Assembly (NCBI GenBank): GCA_964603935.1
Contig: CAZRWL010000039.1
Location: 1-5,265, forward strand
Source: GWB1-37-8 sp964603935
Lineage (GTDB): Bacteria > Patescibacteriota > Microgenomatia > Levybacterales > UBA12049
Direction of reading: 5' to 3'
Length of the DNA stretch: 5,265 bases
Within the stretch, counting starts at the first letter, position 1, and every line of letters begins with the position of its first letter. Below the pieces are notes generated by a model. That model did not search any database and was not told the DNA's origin. It saw nothing but the letters and a program-made list of their open reading frames with translations. Below are positions 4,999 to 5,265 of this stretch, piece by piece. Made by a program: the position numbers and the translations under genes.

Positions 4999-5265
4999 TA
5001 TATCTATTGGGATATTAGGTCTCTGGCATTTAGGTTTAGTTTATAGCGTTTCTCTTGCTAAATCAGGATACAGTGTATGGGGATATGATCTTGATGAGGA
5101 AAATATTAGGAAATTAAATAGAGGAGACTTACCTATATACGAGCCAAATCTTACAGAATTTTGTAAAAAATATTTGCACAAGCATTTACACTTTAGCAGC
5201 AACGCAGAAGAAGTTATAAAAGGCAAAGATTACATTTTTATAGCTTTGGATACACCCGTTGATAA
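4982..5265 (+). CDS. UDP-glucose/GDP-mannose 6-dehydrogenase family protein, N-terminal fragment (3' partial)
   Basis: The first 94 residues lie in the window and the frame stays open to the right edge. After a short MKKKNDI lead comes the NAD-binding Rossmann motif IGILGLWHLGLVYSVSLAK (about residues 9-27). The classical GxGxxG is GLWHLG here, a variant I know from a subgroup of nucleotide-sugar dehydrogenases. Acidic Asp36 in GYDLD at the end of beta-2 indicates NAD. A region including GDLPIYEPNLTEF matches the family's P-I-x-E-P-x-L block, and KDYIFIALDTPVD corresponds to the D-x-x-F-I-x-V-x-T-P segment. The family oxidises the C6 hydroxyl of UDP- or GDP-hexoses to uronic acids in two NAD-dependent steps. 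The catalytic Cys and C-terminal domain are beyond the window, so specificity cannot be judged. The ATG overlaps the SDR stop by 17 bases, a close coupling. A UDP-N-acetyl-mannosamine dehydrogenase-like role is possible. Confidence 0.85.
   Translation, partial: MKKKNDISIGILGLWHLGLVYSVSLAKSGYSVWGYDLDEENIRKLNRGDLPIYEPNLTEFCKKYLHKHLHFSSNAEEVIKGKDYIFIALDTPVD

Noticed and set aside
5041..5226. Minus-strand frame at the right edge
   Set aside because: The + strand frame encodes a recognisable nucleotide-sugar dehydrogenase N-terminus.

Overview
The window is an AT-rich bacterial stretch with all genes on the + strand, packed almost end to end. It looks like part of a cell-surface sugar (nucleotide-heptose) cluster. 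Two features point to a small-genome, uncultivated bacterium of the Microgenomates/Patescibacteria (CPR) type. One is the secreted protein at 3634-4143, whose opening motif (YTFPWPGILPDSVFYKLKVL) I recognise from that group. The other is the near-absence of Shine-Dalgarno sequences before the starts. This is an inference: there is no rRNA or other marker gene here. TAA and TGA are both used as ordinary stops.

Left part (1-705): the 3' end of a GmhB-like heptose bisphosphate phosphatase of the HAD superfamily runs in from upstream. A 202-bp intergenic region follows. It holds a very GC-rich perfect hairpin with competing alternative hairpins, a tandem 10-bp repeat, and a promoter-like element.

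Middle part (706-3242): a second, different HAD hydrolase is followed by HddA (D-glycero-alpha-D-manno-heptose-7-phosphate kinase, GHMP family) and a GmhA-like SIS isomerase. GmhA, HddA and GmhB are three consecutive enzymes of the route sedoheptulose-7-P -> heptose-7-P -> heptose-1,7-bisP -> heptose-1-P. The guanylyltransferase HddC that would finish GDP-D-glycero-alpha-D-manno-heptose is not in the window and may lie upstream. A 28-bp exact direct repeat, built like a sigma70 promoter (TGGACA or TAGACA, 17 bp, TAAGAT), sits just before the HAD gene and again just before hddA. The HAD gene therefore looks like a cassette bracketed by duplicated promoters.

Right part (3239-5265): two small genes of unknown function follow, one encoding a two-helix membrane protein and one a secreted protein. 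They are coupled by a 4-bp ATGA overlap. After them come a short-chain dehydrogenase and the beginning of a UDP-glucose/GDP-mannose-dehydrogenase-like enzyme, which overlaps the SDR by 17 bp. From hddA onward no gap exceeds about 20 bp, so 1596-5265 is probably one operon. I infer that it makes and modifies an activated sugar for surface glycan. No RNA genes, CRISPR array, insertion sequence or transposase gene was seen.
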